From positions 2,204,110-2,268,109 of the forward strand of contig JALJOM010000003.1 of assembly GCA_024304885.1 (NCBI GenBank): DNA of 64,000 bases, read 5' to 3'. Positions 15,162 to 23,121 of this stretch are shown here, piece after piece (the stretch's first letter is position 1; each line of letters opens with the position of its first letter). The DNA comes from Beijerinckiaceae bacterium (GTDB lineage: Bacteria; Pseudomonadota; Alphaproteobacteria; Rhizobiales; Beijerinckiaceae). Both the position numbers and the translations under genes were made by a program. The notes under the pieces are model-generated. The model did no database searches. It was not told the DNA's origin and worked only from the letters and a program-made list of their open reading frames with translations.

Positions 15162-15353
15162 ATGTCCCTCTCGAAATTCGTCACCGAAGCCAAAGCCCGA
15201 GGGTCCCGCGTCACCCTCGACGGCGAGACCTTCAACCGGGTCCGGATCAACCCCTGCGACGAGACATTCGTCGAGGCCTGCCGGGCCGAGCTCGAAGCCG
15301 AAGGCCTCTACCTGACCGGCGAGCCCGGCGCCTACTTCCTCGCCTGGAACTGA
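15162..15353 (+). CDS. small hypothetical element protein
   Basis: A 63-residue protein after an AAGGA ribosome binding site. The sequence (SKFVTEAKARGSRVTLDGET, then LEAEGLYLTGEPGAYFLAWN) is well formed and acidic but not recognised. It is the first gene right of the divergent operator and is followed by a terminator-like hairpin. Confidence 0.65.
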   Translation: MSLSKFVTEAKARGSRVTLDGETFNRVRINPCDETFVEACRAELEAEGLYLTGEPGAYFLAWN

Positions 15354-15362
15354 CCCCGCGAC

Positions 15363-15390
15363 CGAGGGGCTTCGGCCCCTCGCCCTTTCC
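15363..15390 (+). terminator. intrinsic terminator after the 63-residue gene
   Basis: An 8 bp stem CGAGGGGC / GCCCCTCG closed by a TTCG tetraloop, followed by CCCTTTCCTT. It separates the small gene from the cargo operon at 15407. Confidence 0.7.
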
Positions 15391-15406
15391 TTCAGGAGAA
15401 ACCGCT

Positions 15407-16195
15407 ATGACGACGATCTTCAACCTCGAGCCCGTGGCACAACCGTGGCACATGATCCCGACCAACGCGTTGGCGTACATGGATCCGGTCGAGCTCCTCG
15501 GCCTCCTCGAAGAGATGCACTTTGTGAGATGTTCTATGAGTGCCAGCGAGAGCCGGCTCCGAGACCGCTTCGGAGCTTGTACGGCGGGCAATCTATTCCA
15601 GGATATCGAAGTGTTTTTCAGCTCTTATTATGTCGCGGCGAAGAATAGCCTGATCGGGCTCAAGATCGACGATCGAAACACAGCTATGGAGCGGGTGCGT
15701 TTTCTTTTGCAGGAAGGGCTCGATCTCGTCGCCGAGCCGAATGACCTTCGCATCATCGCCGATGACATGCACGACCTCGCCAAACTCATCAAGGAACTCC
15801 CGACCGAGCTCCCGCCAGTTGCCGAGCGCGTGTCCCCGGCGAGCACCGAGCTGGCGGGTTCGGCGATGGAGCGGATGATCGCGGAATACATCGCGGTCAA
15901 GGCTCAGTATATCGGGGACCTACTTTTCTGGGACATGGGAGAAACTTTCGAGCTGTATTTCGGAGACGCGGTGATCGCCGCGGCGGCGATCGGCCTCCGG
16001 GTCGACAAGGGAGCCCCATACTGCGGACGCGCCGTCCCGACGTTCTTCGGACCGATCGGGTGCCTCAAATCGCACACCGACCGCTTGCTCGAGAAGGGGC
16101 ACGGCGTCGCGATCACGCGGCTCGCGAAAGGTCGAAGGGAGGTTGTTCGGACGATTCGGCCCGAAATGCGCGTCGAGAATGAGACGGTCCGATGA
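15407..16195 (+). CDS. hypothetical cargo protein, paired with a small membrane protein
   Basis: A 262-residue protein that I do not recognise. It has a good ribosome binding site (CAGGAGAAACC). The first 130 residues look helical (ELLGLLEEMHFVRCSMSASE, then IADDMHDLAKLIKELPTELP). The C-terminal part has hydrophobic patches (YFGDAVIAAAAIGLRV) and a basic tail. Its stop overlaps the start of a 70-residue membrane protein (ATGA), a pairing seen in exclusion and toxin-like systems, but no motif decides the role. Confidence 0.6.
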   Translation: MTTIFNLEPVAQPWHMIPTNALAYMDPVELLGLLEEMHFVRCSMSASESRLRDRFGACTAGNLFQDIEVFFSSYYVAAKNSLIGLKIDDRNTAMERVRFLLQEGLDLVAEPNDLRIIADDMHDLAKLIKELPTELPPVAERVSPASTELAGSAMERMIAEYIAVKAQYIGDLLFWDMGETFELYFGDAVIAAAAIGLRVDKGAPYCGRAVPTFFGPIGCLKSHTDRLLEKGHGVAITRLAKGRREVVRTIRPEMRVENETVR

Positions 16196-16404
16196 CAAAA
16201 ATCGGCCGCGGCGCGCTCGCGCTGTTTTCCGTTGGTGTCCTCGTTTTCGCGGCGACCTATCTTGCCCTCGCTATCTCGGTGCTGCCGGATGGCCCGGTCT
16301 TTTTCCTGTCGATCCACACCGCGCGCGAGCTCGGCGTCATGGCGCTGCTCGCCGCCTTCGCGTGGAAGGTTCTGAAGGCCTCGATCTGGGGCCTTCGGGC
16401 TTGA
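16192..16404 (+). CDS. small two-helix membrane protein
   Basis: A 70-residue protein with two predicted membrane segments (LALFSVGVLVFAATYLALAI and LGVMALLAAFAWKVL) joined by a short loop. It is translationally coupled to the 262-residue gene. It may anchor or activate that protein at the inner membrane; this is inference. It is the last gene of the element before the right end. Confidence 0.6.
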   Translation: MTKIGRGALALFSVGVLVFAATYLALAISVLPDGPVFFLSIHTARELGVMALLAAFAWKVLKASIWGLRA

Positions 16405-16486
16405 CGCGACTTCCTGTCGGAGCTCGCGAGGGCTCCGGCAATGATGGCCGCGAGCGCGGCACGGGGGACGCGCCGGAATGTGGGCG

Positions 16487-16497
16487 GATTTGTGGAC
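16487..16497 (+). promoter_or_regulatory. candidate integrase arm-type site, right end
   Basis: GATTTGTGGAC, matching the tandem copies at 3979-4002 in the same orientation and lying 45 bases inside the right att core. Confidence 0.45.
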
Positions 16498-16541
16498 CGC
16501 TTCGCAAGACTTCGAAAAATCCCTTTGAAATCAACAGCCTT

Positions 16542-16555
16542 TGGTGGAGCTGAGG
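16542..16555 (+). repeat. right attachment site (att core within tRNA-Ala)
   Basis: TGGTGGAGCTGAGG, the second copy of the 14 bp core. It covers the CCA end, the discriminator, the acceptor strand and the first bases of the T arm of tRNA-Ala on the minus strand, so the tRNA stays intact after integration. Confidence 0.85.
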
Positions 16556-16617
16556 GGAATCGAACCCCTGACCTCTGCAGTGCGATTGCAGCGCTCTCCC
16601 ATCTGAGCTACAGCCCC
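16542..16617 (-). tRNA. tRNA-Ala (anticodon CGC)
   Basis: A 76-base cloverleaf: acceptor GGGGCTG pairing with CAGCTCC, D arm GCTC/GAGC, anticodon stem CTGCA/TGCAG with loop ATCGCAC (anticodon CGC), T arm AGGGG/CCCCT with loop TTCGATT, and an encoded CCA. Its 3' end is the integration site of the element to its left. Confidence 0.95.
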
Positions 16618-16853
16618 GTGGCCTCGGTGTTTACGCGAGTGCCGCGGGCGGCGCAAGGGCGCGACGACCATTGCCGAGGTCGCGCTCGCTCTTGCATGCA
16701 GAGCTTTTGCCACGTAAACAATCGGGCAGAGGCTGGAGCGGGATCAGGCAGGCGGCGCGGGCCATTCGAGACGGGCCCCCCGACCGGGCGAGGTCGTGCC
16801 GTTCAACGGCATGCTCCCTCGAAACGCCCTCGGCCGATTGCATCGGAGTTCCC

Positions 16854-17144
16854 ATGCGCGCTCTTCTCGACGTGGTCAATCTCGTCCTCAATCTCTACGT
16901 CTACGTGATCATATTCGGCGCGGTTCTGTCCTGGCTCATCGCCTTCAACGTGGTGAACATGTACAGCGACGTGGTTCGCTCGATCTGGAACGTATTGACC
17001 GCATTGACGGAGCCGGTGCTTCGCCCGATTCGCGAGGTCGTGCCGAGCTTCGGGGGCCTCGATATCTCGCCCGTCGTCCTGATTCTGCTGATCATCTTGA
17101 TCCAGAGAATTATCGACATGTATATCTATCCGAATGTCTTCTGA
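16854..17144 (+). CDS. YggT family membrane protein
   Basis: A 96-residue inner membrane protein with two hydrophobic segments (YVYVIIFGAVLSWLIAF and SPVVLILLIILIQRII) flanking the family sequence TEPVLRPIREVVPSFGGLDI. YggT proteins are linked to cell-shape, osmotic or division functions, without a settled activity. ATG 16854 follows CGGAG; longer in-frame starts lie in the tRNA spacer. It is followed by a DUF167 gene, the standard neighbour pairing. Confidence 0.92.
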   Translation: MRALLDVVNLVLNLYVYVIIFGAVLSWLIAFNVVNMYSDVVRSIWNVLTALTEPVLRPIREVVPSFGGLDISPVVLILLIILIQRIIDMYIYPNVF

Positions 17145-17237
17145 GCCCGGGGGCACAGGGCGCAACATTCGCCGGCTTTGCCTCGTGGTCGGAATCCATT
17201 CGGCATCCCGCGCGGAGCGGGCCCCCCGCCGCCGGCC

Positions 17238-17570
17238 GTGACGAACGTCCCCGAGAACCTTCCTTGGAGGCGGCGCGGCGATCACCTGGTCCTGACTGTG
17301 CGCCTGACGCCGAAAGCCGCGCGTGACGAGATCGCGGGGGTCGGCGCCTTGTCCGACGGACGCGCGGTCCTGCAGGTCCGTGTGCGCGCCTTGCCCCAGG
17401 ACGGGGCCGCGAACGAAGCTCTGGTCGAGGTCCTGGCCGAGGCCCTGAACCTTCCGCGGACGGCGATACGGCTCGACTCGGGCGCGACCGGCCGAGTGAA
17501 ATGCCTGCGCCTGAGCGGAGACCCGAGCGCCATCGAGGCGGCGCTGGGGACGGCGGCGAAGGTCACCTGA
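17238..17570 (+). CDS. DUF167 (YggU family) protein
   Basis: A 110-residue protein with the family core LVLTVRLTPKAARDEIAGV, then VRVRALPQDGAANEALVEVL and VKCLRLSGDPSAIEAAL. Small structured protein of unknown biochemical role, conserved next to yggT. The GTG at 17238 is chosen; an upstream TTG at 17178 would add a proline-rich stretch that the family lacks. Confidence 0.9.
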   Translation: MTNVPENLPWRRRGDHLVLTVRLTPKAARDEIAGVGALSDGRAVLQVRVRALPQDGAANEALVEVLAEALNLPRTAIRLDSGATGRVKCLRLSGDPSAIEAALGTAAKVT

Positions 17571-17661
17571 GCCTTGGTTTGCACGTAAGGTCGCCCCCTC
17601 GAGACCGCGCCGCACCGCTCCTCCCTGGACACTGGGCCCCGCCGCACATTATATAACGTGC

Positions 17662-18051
17662 ATGCGCGAGACCGTGTCCCTTCGCTCATTCGAACGCGCC
17701 CGCCGGGGCTATGGACGGCTTCTGGCGCAGATCGCGCGGATCGGCCTCGCCCTCGCCTTCGTCGTGTCCTTGCTCGATGTCCAGTCCGCGCTCGCGCGCG
17801 CCGAAGCGCCAGGTGCTCACGGGATCGCGTGCTGCGTGCACGTCATCGACCATCAGGACGACGACGCTCCCGGCGCCGTCTCGGCGCTCGAGCACGCTGC
17901 CCATCTCGCCGGTCATCTGACCTTTGTCGTCGATCCCGCCACCCTCTCGATCGCGACGCTCGACATGACGCGCGCGCGCCAGCCGATCCCGGCCGAGTCG
18001 CTCCCGCGGTCGACGACCCTCCCCGCTCCCTCCGAGCCGCCTCGCGCCTGA
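17662..18051 (+). CDS. hypothetical exported Cys/His-containing protein before the efflux operon
   Basis: A 129-residue protein. Residues 22-45 form a signal-anchor (ARIGLALAFVVSLLDVQSAL). The mature part has a Cys-Cys-His pair and several His (GIACCVHVIDHQDDD, then EHAAHLAGHLTF) that could bind metal. It precedes a CzcB/CzcA pair, where small periplasmic metal-sensing or accessory proteins are often found; it matches none of them clearly. An AT-rich ATTATATAA just before the start could be part of its promoter. Confidence 0.6.
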   Translation: MRETVSLRSFERARRGYGRLLAQIARIGLALAFVVSLLDVQSALARAEAPGAHGIACCVHVIDHQDDDAPGAVSALEHAAHLAGHLTFVVDPATLSIATLDMTRARQPIPAESLPRSTTLPAPSEPPRA

Positions 18052-18073
18052 CAAGACACGAGCTCGGCGTCGC

Positions 18074-18162
18074 GGAACCTCGTCCGCGATCCAGCTTGAT
18101 GGGCATCAACGCGGTTCGTTGCATCCGATGCCAGCAGAAGGCAGTCGGGCGAACGAGGTTCC
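18074..18162 (+). promoter_or_regulatory. possible structured leader before the efflux genes
   Basis: Perfectly complementary arms GGAACCTCGT (18074-18083) and ACGAGGTTCC (18153-18162) enclose about 70 bases with smaller stems, such as TTGATG/CATCAA and TGCC/GGCA. A competing local hairpin (CGCGG/CCGCG, 18071-18088) would use the left arm, so two alternate folds are possible. It does not match a riboswitch class I can name. Confidence 0.35.
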
Positions 18163-18267
18163 ACTCCGGCGATGCGCGGCAGCAGCGCGTCGCGGGCACG
18201 CCCCACGAGCCGACCAAGGCCATCGGCACACGAGGGGACACATCCCTCCGCCGAAGCGGGTGCAGCC

Positions 18268-19479
18268 ATGAAAATCAGAGTTCTTTGCCTGCTTGCCGTG
18301 CTCGCTCCGGCGACGGCGACAGCCGACCACGACACGACACAGGCAGCGCTCGGGCAGGCGGGCGGCACCCGAGCCGCCGGCGCGCACGAGCATGGTGCCG
18401 AGACCATCAAGCTCACGCCCGCGCAGATCGCGGCTTCGGGTATTGCCGTGGCACCTGCCGGAGCGGGCACCCTGTCGCGCCGCTTGACCGTTCCGGGCAC
18501 GATGACGCTCGATGCAGGTCGGATCGCTCGCGCTCCGGCCCGCGTCGCAGGCACGGTAGCCGAGCTGCGCAAGCGATTGGGCGATCCAGTGACGAAGGGC
18601 GAGATCATCGCGATCCTCGACAGCCGCGAAGCGGCCGACGCGAAAACCGAGTTCCTGACCGCCCTCGTCACCTATGATCTCAAGAAGACGCTCTACGAGC
18701 GGGCCAAGGTCCTCTGGCGCCAGAAGGTCTCGGCCGAATGGCAATATTTGCAGACGGAAGCCGAATTTCGACAGGCACAGCTCAAGCTAGATCTCGCACG
18801 GCAGAAATTATCGGCGCTCGACTTGGACGCTGCCGAGGTCGAGAGGGTCACGCGCGAGGACACGCAGACGTCAGGGCCGTCGCGGCTTCGCGAATATCCC
18901 GTCCGCTCGCCGATCTCCGGCCGCGTGATCGAGCGCAAGGTCGATATCGGAACCGCCGTCGGCGGCCAGGGCCAACCCGACGACCTCTACACGATCGCCG
19001 ACGTGTCCAAGCTCTGGATCGAGCTCGCCGTGCCGACGGCCGAGCTCGTCACGGTCCAGGAGAAGCAGATAGTCGAGATCGTGAAGGATGCGGCCGGCCG
19101 AACCGGCCAAGCGGGCCGGATCGTCTTTGTCAGCCCTATGCTGGACCCCGCCACGCGCTCGGCCCGTGTCATCGCCGAGATCGACAACGACCACGGGATG
19201 TGGCGCCCTGGAACTTTCGTGACGACAAGTATCGTTATCGGCGAGGAGCCCCTCGAGCTTCGCTTGCCCCGAAGCGCAGTGCAAACGATGCAAGGAGAAA
19301 CTGTCGTTTTCGTCCAAACCGACGAAGGATTCCAGCGCCGCGACGTGACAATCGGACGGCAGGACGCCGAGATGGTCGAGATTCTCGCTGGCGTCGAAGC
19401 CGGCGAGTCCGTCGCCGTCGAGAACACGTTCCTGCTCAAGGCCGAGCTCGGCAAGGGCGCGGCAGCCCACGACCACTGA
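18268..19479 (+). CDS. HME-RND efflux periplasmic adaptor (CzcB-like)
   Basis: A 403-residue membrane fusion protein that links the inner-membrane pump to an outer-membrane channel. It has a signal peptide (MKIRVLCLLAVLAPATATA), a His-containing N-terminus (GAHEHGAETIKL), the split lipoyl domain (RVAGTVAELRKRLGDPVTKG and YPVRSPISGRVIERKVDIG) around a helical hairpin (about residues 125-195), and a C-terminal His tail (AAAHDH). The His-rich ends suggest metal ions. It is followed 17 bases later by the pump gene. No outer-membrane factor gene is present here. Confidence 0.9.
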   Translation: MKIRVLCLLAVLAPATATADHDTTQAALGQAGGTRAAGAHEHGAETIKLTPAQIAASGIAVAPAGAGTLSRRLTVPGTMTLDAGRIARAPARVAGTVAELRKRLGDPVTKGEIIAILDSREAADAKTEFLTALVTYDLKKTLYERAKVLWRQKVSAEWQYLQTEAEFRQAQLKLDLARQKLSALDLDAAEVERVTREDTQTSGPSRLREYPVRSPISGRVIERKVDIGTAVGGQGQPDDLYTIADVSKLWIELAVPTAELVTVQEKQIVEIVKDAAGRTGQAGRIVFVSPMLDPATRSARVIAEIDNDHGMWRPGTFVTTSIVIGEEPLELRLPRSAVQTMQGETVVFVQTDEGFQRRDVTIGRQDAEMVEILAGVEAGESVAVENTFLLKAELGKGAAAHDH

Positions 19480-19496
19480 CCCACGGGACCACTCCG

Positions 19497-22400
19497 TTGA
19501 TCGCACAAGTCCTCTCCTTCTCCGTCCATCGCCGCTGGCTCGTGCTCGTCACCGCGATCCTGCTCTGCGGGGTCGGGATCGCCGCGATGACGAGGTTGCC
19601 GATCGACGCGGTTCCGGACATCACCAACAATCAGGTCCAGATCAACACCTACGCGCCCTCGCTATCGCCGGTCGATATCGAGAAGCAGATCACCTATCCG
19701 ATCGAGGCGGCGCTCGCGGGGATTCCCGGGCTCGAATATACGCGCTCCCTGTCCCGCAATGCGTTTTCCCAGGTCACCGCCGTCTTCTCCGACAGGACCG
19801 ACATCTATTTCGCGCGCAACCAGATCAATGAGAGGCTGAGCGAGATCAGGGACGGCTTGCCGGGCGGCGCGACGATCAAGCTCGGGCCGGTCGCGACGGG
19901 GCTCGGCGAAATCTACATGTGGGCAGTTCGCTACGCGCCGCGGCGCGATGGGACCGTGGACGGCAAGCCCGGCTGGCAATCGAACGGGGCCTTTCTCACA
20001 CCGGAAGGCCAGCTCCTCGAGACCGATCTCGCGCGCGCCGCCTATCTGCGTACCGTGCAGGACTGGATCATCAAGCCACAGCTTCGGTCCGTCCCTGGCG
20101 TCGCCGGCATCGATGTCAGCGGCGGCTTCCAGAAGCAATATCATGTCCAGCCGGATCCCTCGAAGCTGATGGCGCTCGATCTGGACTTCGCCGATATCAC
20201 TGCCGCGCTCGCCGCCAACAACCTCAATCGCGGCGCCGGCACGATCGAGCAGAACGGTGAAGGCTATGTCGTGCGCTCCACGGGTCGGCTCACGACCATG
20301 GCCGACATCGCCGAGGTCGTGGTCGCGACGCGCGGGGGGGTGCCCGTCCGCATCAAGGATCTCGCCAATGTCGCGATCGGTCGCGAGCTGCGCACTGGCG
20401 CCGCGAGCGTGAACGGCGAGGAAGCCGTCGTGGGGACCGCGCTGATGCGAATCGGCGAGAATAGCCGCACGGTCGCCGCGGCGGTCGGCGCGAGGCTCGC
20501 GGAGATTCGCGCCACCTTGCCTCCCGACATCGAGGTCGAGACCGTTCTCGACCGCACCCTGCTCGTCGAGGCAACGGTCAAGACGGTCGGAACCAACCTC
20601 GTCGAAGGCGCGTTGCTCGTCATCCTCGTGCTCTTCGTACTCCTCGGCAATTTCCGCGCGGCGCTCATCACCGCACTCGTCATCCCGGTCACGATGCTGC
20701 TCACCATGACGGGCATGGTGGCCGGCCGGATCAGCGCCAACCTGATGAGCCTCGGTGCGCTCGACTTCGGCCTCATCGTGGACGGCGCGGTCATCATCGC
20801 GGAAAACAGCCTGCGCCACCTCGCAGAGCAACAGCATGCGAAGGGCCGACCTCTGCTCGAGAGCGAGCGTCTCGCCACCATCGTCGCCAGCGCCGAGGAG
20901 ATGATCCGGCCGACCGTCTATGGCCAGGCGATCATCATCCTCGTCTATGTTCCCTTGCTGACCTTCAGCGGCACCGAAGGAAAGATGTTCGAGCCGATGG
21001 CCTCGACGGTCATCATCGCGCTCGCCTGCGCTTTCGTCCTGTCCCTGACCTTCGTCCCGGCTTTGCTCGCCATCCTCGTCACCCGCCCGGTGCACGAAAA
21101 AGAAAATATCTTCGTTCGGGCCCTCCAGGCGATCTATGCGCCCATCCTCGAAGCGGTCCTGAAATTTCCGTCGGCCATGTTCGGCGTGGCCCTCGCCCTC
21201 GTCGTCGCAACCGCGCTCCTTTTCGTCCAGCTCGGCCAGGAATTCATCCCTCAGCTCGACGAGAAGAACCTGGCGGTGCAAGCGACTCGAATTCCGAGCA
21301 CCGGACTCAATCAGTCCCAGGCGATGGAGAGCGACGTAGAGAAGGTGATCAGCCGTTTCCCGCAGGTCGCGGTCGTCTTCTCGAAGACCGGCACCGCGGA
21401 GATCGCGAACGACCCCATGCCGGTCAACGTGACCGATATTTTCATCATGTTGAAGCCGCAAGCCGAGTGGCCCGATCCACACATCGGGAAAGCCGGCCTG
21501 TTGCGCGAGATCGAGGCCGCCATCGATCGCGTGCCGGGCAACATGTATGAGTTCTCGCAACCGATCCAGAACCGTTTCAACGAGTTGCTCGCCGGTGTCA
21601 GAGGCGATATCGCCATCAAGGTCTTCGGTGAGGAATTCGCACCGATGCGCGAAGCGGCCGAAAAGATCGCCGAAATCTTGCGCGCGACCCCGGGGGCGGA
21701 GGACGTCAAGGTCGAGCAGACGACCGGCCTGCCGACGCTCGACATCGTGATCGACAAGGCTGCCGCGGCGCGCCACGGGCTCAGCGTGCAAGCGGTACAA
21801 GATGTCATCGGCGCCGCGATCGGAGGCGAGGCCGCGGGCTTCGTCTACGAGGGCGACCGACGCTTCCCGATCATCGTTCGCCTCGCCGACGCACCGCGCG
21901 CGAATATCGACACCCTGCGCCACCTTCCCGTCCCGCTGCCCTACTCCAGCGCCACGGGGCGCACGCCGGCGATCTTGCTGGAGCAGATCGCAGGATTCGA
22001 AATGTCCGAGGGCGCGAACCAGATCAGCCGCGAGAACGGCAAGAGGCGGATCGTCGTCACCGCCAATGCGCGGGGCCGCGACATCGCCTCCATCGTCGCC
22101 GAGGCGCGCGACAAGATCGCGAAGCAGGTCGCATTGCCGCCGGGCTACTGGACCACCTGGGGCGGCCAGTTCGAAAACCTCGCCTCCGCGCGCGACCGGC
22201 TCATGATCGTCGTACCGGGGTGCTTCCTCTTGATCTTCCTGCTCCTCACCAGCGCGCTCGGATCCCCGCGCGACGCGCTTCTCGTCTTCAGCGCGGTCCC
22301 GCTCGCCTTGACCGGCGGCGTCCTCGCGCTCTGGCTTCGCGACATGCCGTTCTCGGTCTCGGCGGCGGTCGGATTCATCGCGCTCTCCGGCGTCGCCGTG

Positions 22401-22736
22401 CTGAACGGCCTCGTCATGCTGACCTCGATCAAGGAGCTCGCGGCGCGCGGAGCGCCGTTGCGCGCCGCGATCCTGCAAGGCGCACGGACCCGGCTGCGGC
22501 CAGTCGCGATGACGGCGCTCGTGGCCTCGCTCGGCTTCATTCCGATGGCGCTCGCGACCGGCACCGGCGCGGAGGTGCAGCGGCCGATCGCCACCGTCGT
22601 GATCGGCGGCTTGACGAGCGCGACCTTGCTCACTCTCCTGGTCCTTCCGGCGCTCTACCTGCGCTTCGCCGGCGCCAGGAAGGCGCACATCGATACGGAA
22701 GAGTCGAGCCCCGCGCGGCATGCGGCGGCCGAATAG
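19497..22736 (+). CDS. HME-RND heavy metal efflux pump (CzcA-like)
   Basis: A 1079-residue proton-driven inner-membrane pump. The first membrane helix (RRWLVLVTAILLCGVGIAAM) and the first periplasmic opening (LPIDAVPDITNNQVQINTYA) are those of CzcA/CusA proteins. The TM4 motif LGALDFGLIVDGAVIIAEN is of the DFG-x3-DGA type that marks divalent cation exporters (Co/Zn/Cd/Ni) rather than the monovalent CusA type. The C-terminal tail after TM12 is short and not His-rich. The start is a TTG at 19497, in the correct frame for the family N-terminus. Confidence 0.93.
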   Translation: MIAQVLSFSVHRRWLVLVTAILLCGVGIAAMTRLPIDAVPDITNNQVQINTYAPSLSPVDIEKQITYPIEAALAGIPGLEYTRSLSRNAFSQVTAVFSDRTDIYFARNQINERLSEIRDGLPGGATIKLGPVATGLGEIYMWAVRYAPRRDGTVDGKPGWQSNGAFLTPEGQLLETDLARAAYLRTVQDWIIKPQLRSVPGVAGIDVSGGFQKQYHVQPDPSKLMALDLDFADITAALAANNLNRGAGTIEQNGEGYVVRSTGRLTTMADIAEVVVATRGGVPVRIKDLANVAIGRELRTGAASVNGEEAVVGTALMRIGENSRTVAAAVGARLAEIRATLPPDIEVETVLDRTLLVEATVKTVGTNLVEGALLVILVLFVLLGNFRAALITALVIPVTMLLTMTGMVAGRISANLMSLGALDFGLIVDGAVIIAENSLRHLAEQQHAKGRPLLESERLATIVASAEEMIRPTVYGQAIIILVYVPLLTFSGTEGKMFEPMASTVIIALACAFVLSLTFVPALLAILVTRPVHEKENIFVRALQAIYAPILEAVLKFPSAMFGVALALVVATALLFVQLGQEFIPQLDEKNLAVQATRIPSTGLNQSQAMESDVEKVISRFPQVAVVFSKTGTAEIANDPMPVNVTDIFIMLKPQAEWPDPHIGKAGLLREIEAAIDRVPGNMYEFSQPIQNRFNELLAGVRGDIAIKVFGEEFAPMREAAEKIAEILRATPGAEDVKVEQTTGLPTLDIVIDKAAAARHGLSVQAVQDVIGAAIGGEAAGFVYEGDRRFPIIVRLADAPRANIDTLRHLPVPLPYSSATGRTPAILLEQIAGFEMSEGANQISRENGKRRIVVTANARGRDIASIVAEARDKIAKQVALPPGYWTTWGGQFENLASARDRLMIVVPGCFLLIFLLLTSALGSPRDALLVFSAVPLALTGGVLALWLRDMPFSVSAAVGFIALSGVAVLNGLVMLTSIKELAARGAPLRAAILQGARTRLRPVAMTALVASLGFIPMALATGTGAEVQRPIATVVIGGLTSATLLTLLVLPALYLRFAGARKAHIDTEESSPARHAAAE

Positions 22737-22754
22737 CTCGAAGGACGAGGAGGC

Positions 22755-23090
22755 ATGGCCCAGGTCGCGGTGACGATTGCCGGAAGCACCTACCGGATCG
22801 ACTGCGACGACGGCGACGAGCCCCGGCTCGCCGCCCTCGCGGAGGTGGTCGATAGCCAGGTCGAGGGGATGCGGGCGCGCTTCGGTGAGATCGGCGACCG
22901 CCGCCTCCTGATCATGGCGGCGATCAGCATCGCCGACGAGCTCGTGGACACGACCCGGCACGTCCGCGATCTCGAAGCCGCCGCGGATCGGCAGAGCTCT
23001 CGGGCCGACCGCACCATAGCCGGGATCGAGGATGCGGCTGCGTTGATCGAGCGCATTGCGGGCGAGCTGAACGGGACGCAAAGCAGGTAG
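22755..23090 (+). CDS. zapA: cell division protein ZapA
   Basis: A 111-residue FtsZ-ring stabilising protein. The N-terminal domain (VAVTIAGSTYRIDCDDGDEP, then LAALAEVVDSQVEGMRARFG) matches ZapA, followed by a C-terminal coiled coil (LVDTTRHVRDLEAAADRQSS). It starts 18 bases after the pump stop with a GAGGAGG ribosome binding site. In related genomes the 6S RNA and 5-FCL follow directly; here about 3.8 kb of other genes lie between. Confidence 0.93.
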   Translation: MAQVAVTIAGSTYRIDCDDGDEPRLAALAEVVDSQVEGMRARFGEIGDRRLLIMAAISIADELVDTTRHVRDLEAAADRQSSRADRTIAGIEDAAALIERIAGELNGTQSR

Positions 23091-23121
23091 CGCGGTTCTC
23101 ACGCAGCGGACATCGACGACC

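Larger units (their letters stand above)
3847..16541. mobile_element. integrated satellite-like or reduced prophage element in tRNA-Ala(CGC)
   Basis: Ends are set by an exact 14 bp direct repeat, TGGTGGAGCTGAGG, at 3847-3860 and 16542-16555; the right copy is the 3' end (with CCA) of tRNA-Ala. An integrase gene lies just inside the left end. Contents: integrase, small HTH proteins, VapE-type ATPase, an origin-like repeat region, a tail-only structural module, a regulator-hicAB unit and a cargo operon. No capsid, portal, terminase, tube, baseplate or lysis gene was recognised. This fits a phage satellite or a degraded prophage; the sequence alone does not decide between them. Confidence 0.85.
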
